Assembly (NCBI GenBank): GCA_043782425.1
Contig: JAYWAM010000070.1
Span: 1-6,927 of the forward strand
DNA: 6,927 nucleotides
Direction of reading: 5' to 3'
DNA from: JAYWAM01 sp043782425
GTDB lineage: Bacteria > Pseudomonadota > Gammaproteobacteria > Burkholderiales > Usitatibacteraceae
This document shows positions 4,855-6,927 of this stretch, piece by piece (positions within the stretch are counted from its first letter, which is position 1; each line of letters begins with the position of its first letter). A model generated the notes under the pieces. The model was not told the DNA's origin, ran no database searches, and saw only the letters and a program-made list of their open reading frames with translations. The position numbers were made by a program, and so were the translations under genes.

Positions 4855-6768
4855 ATGTCTGCCACTGCTACCAAAGAAACCCTGAGCTTCCAGGCTGAAG
4901 TCAAGCAACTGCTCAATCTGATGATTCATTCCTTGTATTCCAACAAGGAGATTTTTCTGCGCGAACTGATTTCCAATGCGTCAGATGCCGCCGACAAGCT
5001 GCGCTTCGAGGCGGTGACGCGGCCCGAGCTTTATGAAAATGATTCCGAGCTCAAGGTACGTATCAGCTTTGACAAGGAAGCCAAGACTATCACCATTGCC
5101 GACAACGGCATAGGTATGTCGAAAGACGAGGTGATCGCCAATATCGGCACCATCGCCAAATCGGGCACCAAGGAATTCTTTCAGCAGCTTTCCGGCGACC
5201 AGGCCAAGGATGCGCATCTCATAGGCCAATTCGGCGTGGGCTTTTACTCGGCCTTCATCGTCGCCGACAAGGTGACGCTTATCAGCCGCCGCGCCGGTCT
5301 GCCCACGCAAGAGGGCGTGAAATGGGAGTCGGACGGTTCGGGTGAATTCACCATTGAACCCGTGGATAAGGCAGGACGCGGCACCGAAGTAACGCTGCAT
5401 CTTAAAAAAGATGAGGAAGAATTTCTCGATGACTGGCGCGTGAAAGCGGTGATCCGCAAGTACTCCGACCACATTCAGATCCCCATCATCATGAAAGGCG
5501 AGGCGAAAGAAGACGCCGAACCCACAGCCGAACCCGCAGACGAAACCGTCAACCGCGCCAGCGCGTTGTGGACGCGCCCCAAGAACGACATCAGCGATGA
5601 GCAGTACGAGGAGTTCTACAAGCACGTTTCGCACGATTGGGAAACGCCGCTCACCTGGACCCACTCCAAGGTCGAAGGCAAGCAGGAATACATTCAGTTG
5701 CTTTACATCCCCTCCAAGGCGCCGTTCGACATGTTCGAACGTGACCACAAGCACGGCATCAAACTTTACGTGCGCCGCGTGTTCATCATGGACGATGCCG
5801 AGCAGCTTATGCCGCGTTATCTGCGTTTCGTCAAAGGCGTGGTCGATTCCAATGACCTGCCGCTCAATGTGTCGCGCGAAATCCTGCAAGAAAGCCGCAC
5901 GGTCGAAGCCATCAAGGCCGGCTGCACGAAAAAAGTGCTCGGCATGCTCGAAGACCTGGCGCAAAGTGATGTGGCCGCAGATAAGGAAAAGTACGCCACA
6001 TTTTGGCAGGCCTTTGGCCGCGTATTCAAGGAAGGCATGGGCGAGGATTTTGCCAACAAGGACAAGATTGCCAAGCTGTGCCGCTTCGCCTCCACGCATA
6101 ACGACAGCGAGGTGCAGGATGTTTCCTTTGCCGATTACCTTGCACGCATGAAGCACGGTCAGGAAAAAATTTATTACGCCAGCGCTGATAGCTTTGCTGC
6201 GGCCAAGAACAGTCCGCATCTTGAGGTGTTCCGCAAAAAAGGCATCGAGGTGATTTTGCTCACCGATCCGGTGGACGAATGGTGGCTGGCTTCGTTGCAC
6301 GAATTTGAAGGCAAGAAGCTCCAGTCGGTCGCCAAGGGCGATCTCGATCTGGGTGCACTCGCCGACGAGGCCGAGAAAAAGGAGCAGGAGAAGGCCGCCG
6401 ACGAGTTCAAGCCGCTGGTGGAAAGAATCAAGAGCGCGCTGGGCGACAAGGTCAAAGAGGTGCGCATCACACACCGCCTCACCGATTCACCGGCGTGTCT
6501 GGTGGTTGATGAGCGTGACCTTTCCGGCAACTTAGAGCGTATGCTCAAGGCCGCAGGCCAGAAGGTCGGCAAGACCGCACCCATCCTGGAAATCAACCCC
6601 GCGCATCCGCTTATCGAAAAGCTCAAAGCTGAAACGAACGAGGCGCAGTTTGCCGACTGGTCGCACGTGCTATTCGACCAATCACTACTCGCCGAAGGCG
6701 GCCAGCTCGAAGACCCGGCAGGATTCGTAAAACGCCTCAACGCGCTGGTGCTCAAGCTCGGCGCTTAG
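4855..6768 (+). CDS. htpG: HtpG, bacterial Hsp90 molecular chaperone
   Basis: This 637-residue protein is a cytosolic ATP-dependent dimeric chaperone acting in stress protein remodelling, usually with DnaK. The N-terminal GHKL ATPase domain (about 1-215) has catalytic Glu37 and Asn41 in LRELISNASDAADKLRF, Asp83 in IADNGIGM (81-88), GTIAKSGTKEF (98-108) and the lid glycines GQFGVGF (124-130). A short acidic linker follows (216-231, rich in Glu/Asp/Pro/Ala). The middle domain contains LYVRRVFIMDD and the catalytic-loop Arg341 in LNVSREILQES. The C-terminal dimerisation domain ends in LNALVLKLGA with no MEEVD, as expected for bacteria. The length is close to the usual 620-640. An upstream in-frame ATG at 4747 is rejected: the extra 36 residues come from the repeat element, while GAGGA precedes 4855. 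A sigma-32 promoter match at 4625-4652 predicts heat-shock control. The gene appears monocistronic here. Confidence 0.98.
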   Translation: MSATATKETLSFQAEVKQLLNLMIHSLYSNKEIFLRELISNASDAADKLRFEAVTRPELYENDSELKVRISFDKEAKTITIADNGIGMSKDEVIANIGTIAKSGTKEFFQQLSGDQAKDAHLIGQFGVGFYSAFIVADKVTLISRRAGLPTQEGVKWESDGSGEFTIEPVDKAGRGTEVTLHLKKDEEEFLDDWRVKAVIRKYSDHIQIPIIMKGEAKEDAEPTAEPADETVNRASALWTRPKNDISDEQYEEFYKHVSHDWETPLTWTHSKVEGKQEYIQLLYIPSKAPFDMFERDHKHGIKLYVRRVFIMDDAEQLMPRYLRFVKGVVDSNDLPLNVSREILQESRTVEAIKAGCTKKVLGMLEDLAQSDVAADKEKYATFWQAFGRVFKEGMGEDFANKDKIAKLCRFASTHNDSEVQDVSFADYLARMKHGQEKIYYASADSFAAAKNSPHLEVFRKKGIEVILLTDPVDEWWLASLHEFEGKKLQSVAKGDLDLGALADEAEKKEQEKAADEFKPLVERIKSALGDKVKEVRITHRLTDSPACLVVDERDLSGNLERMLKAAGQKVGKTAPILEINPAHPLIEKLKAETNEAQFADWSHVLFDQSLLAEGGQLEDPAGFVKRLNALVLKLGA

Positions 6769-6806
6769 GAGACCGTCCGCCATTGCGCAGTGCTGCTAAG
6801 AACAGG

Positions 6807-6840
6807 AATCCACAGAGAACACAGAGGAACACAGACGAGG
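6807..6840 (+). repeat. CACAGA-type dispersed repeat, copy C
   Basis: It begins AATCCACAGAGAACACAGAG and continues with GAACACAGA, three near-tandem units of about 10 nt. It matches copy A (2661-2693) at most positions. It begins 39 bp past the htpG stop codon, again in a 3' flank. Confidence 0.7.
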
Positions 6841-6889
6841 GCTGGCCTTGCGCTCGAACGGTCAGGGTTGTTCGAGATCCAACATATTC

Positions 6890-6914
6890 GTCGTCCCAGC
6901 GGAGGCTGGGACCC
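6890..6914 (+). repeat. dRS3-like palindromic repeat at the right edge
   Basis: An 8-bp perfect stem, GTCCCAGC / GCTGGGAC, encloses a GGAG loop (6893-6912), preceded by GTC and followed by CCAGTCCC. The frame of GTC-G/A-T, inverted stem, then A-Y-CC matches the units in 4480-4548. The window ends at 6927, so a partner unit to the right cannot be seen. It could help end the htpG transcript, but no T-run follows. Confidence 0.62.
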
Positions 6915-6927
6915 AGTCCCATCAACA

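Noticed and set aside
4981..6474. A 497-codon open frame on the minus strand opposite htpG
   Set aside because: It lies fully antisense to the highly conserved htpG frame, has low-complexity His/Leu/Val-rich composition from GC-rich codons, and shows no recognisable domain.

Overview
The window looks like a chromosomal piece of a proteobacterium, most likely a betaproteobacterium. This is inferred from family content (a DUF4124-glutaredoxin protein, HtpG, a PhnC-type ATPase, a periplasmic sorbosone-dehydrogenase-family protein), the moderately high GC of the genes, and intergenic repeats of the REP and dRS3-like kinds. No rRNA or tRNA is present to fix the taxonomy.

Layout. (1) 36-841: a REP-associated tyrosine transposase (RAYT, minus strand) enclosed by three copies of a GTAG-type REP hairpin. 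The outermost two are identical 31-bp direct repeats. (2) 863-1630, minus: a PhnC-type phosphonate/phosphite ABC ATPase with no permease or binding-protein gene beside it. Its downstream side is occupied by the REP/RAYT unit. (3) 1723-2619, plus: a secreted TraB/GumN-family protein, divergent from phnC. (4) 2620-2840: the gap between convergent genes, holding two inverted copies of a CACAGA-rich repeat. (5) 4429 to 2841, minus: a two-gene operon of an exported DUF4124-glutaredoxin protein and an exported glucose/sorbosone-dehydrogenase-like beta-propeller, separated by only 2 nt. (6) 4430-4854: a repeat-rich divergent promoter region with a dRS3-like palindromic pair, a strong heat-shock (sigma-32) promoter match, and a 106-bp inverted-repeat element lying between that promoter and the next gene. 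(7) 4855-6768, plus: htpG, the bacterial Hsp90 chaperone. (8) 6769-6927: a third CACAGA repeat and another dRS3-like hairpin at the right edge.

The genes are mostly ordinary and intact, and I do not see an obvious new multi-gene defence or metabolic system. The interest is in the intergenic DNA. At least four short repeat families occupy nearly every gap, and one element sits where it should be transcribed into the htpG 5' leader under heat-shock control.
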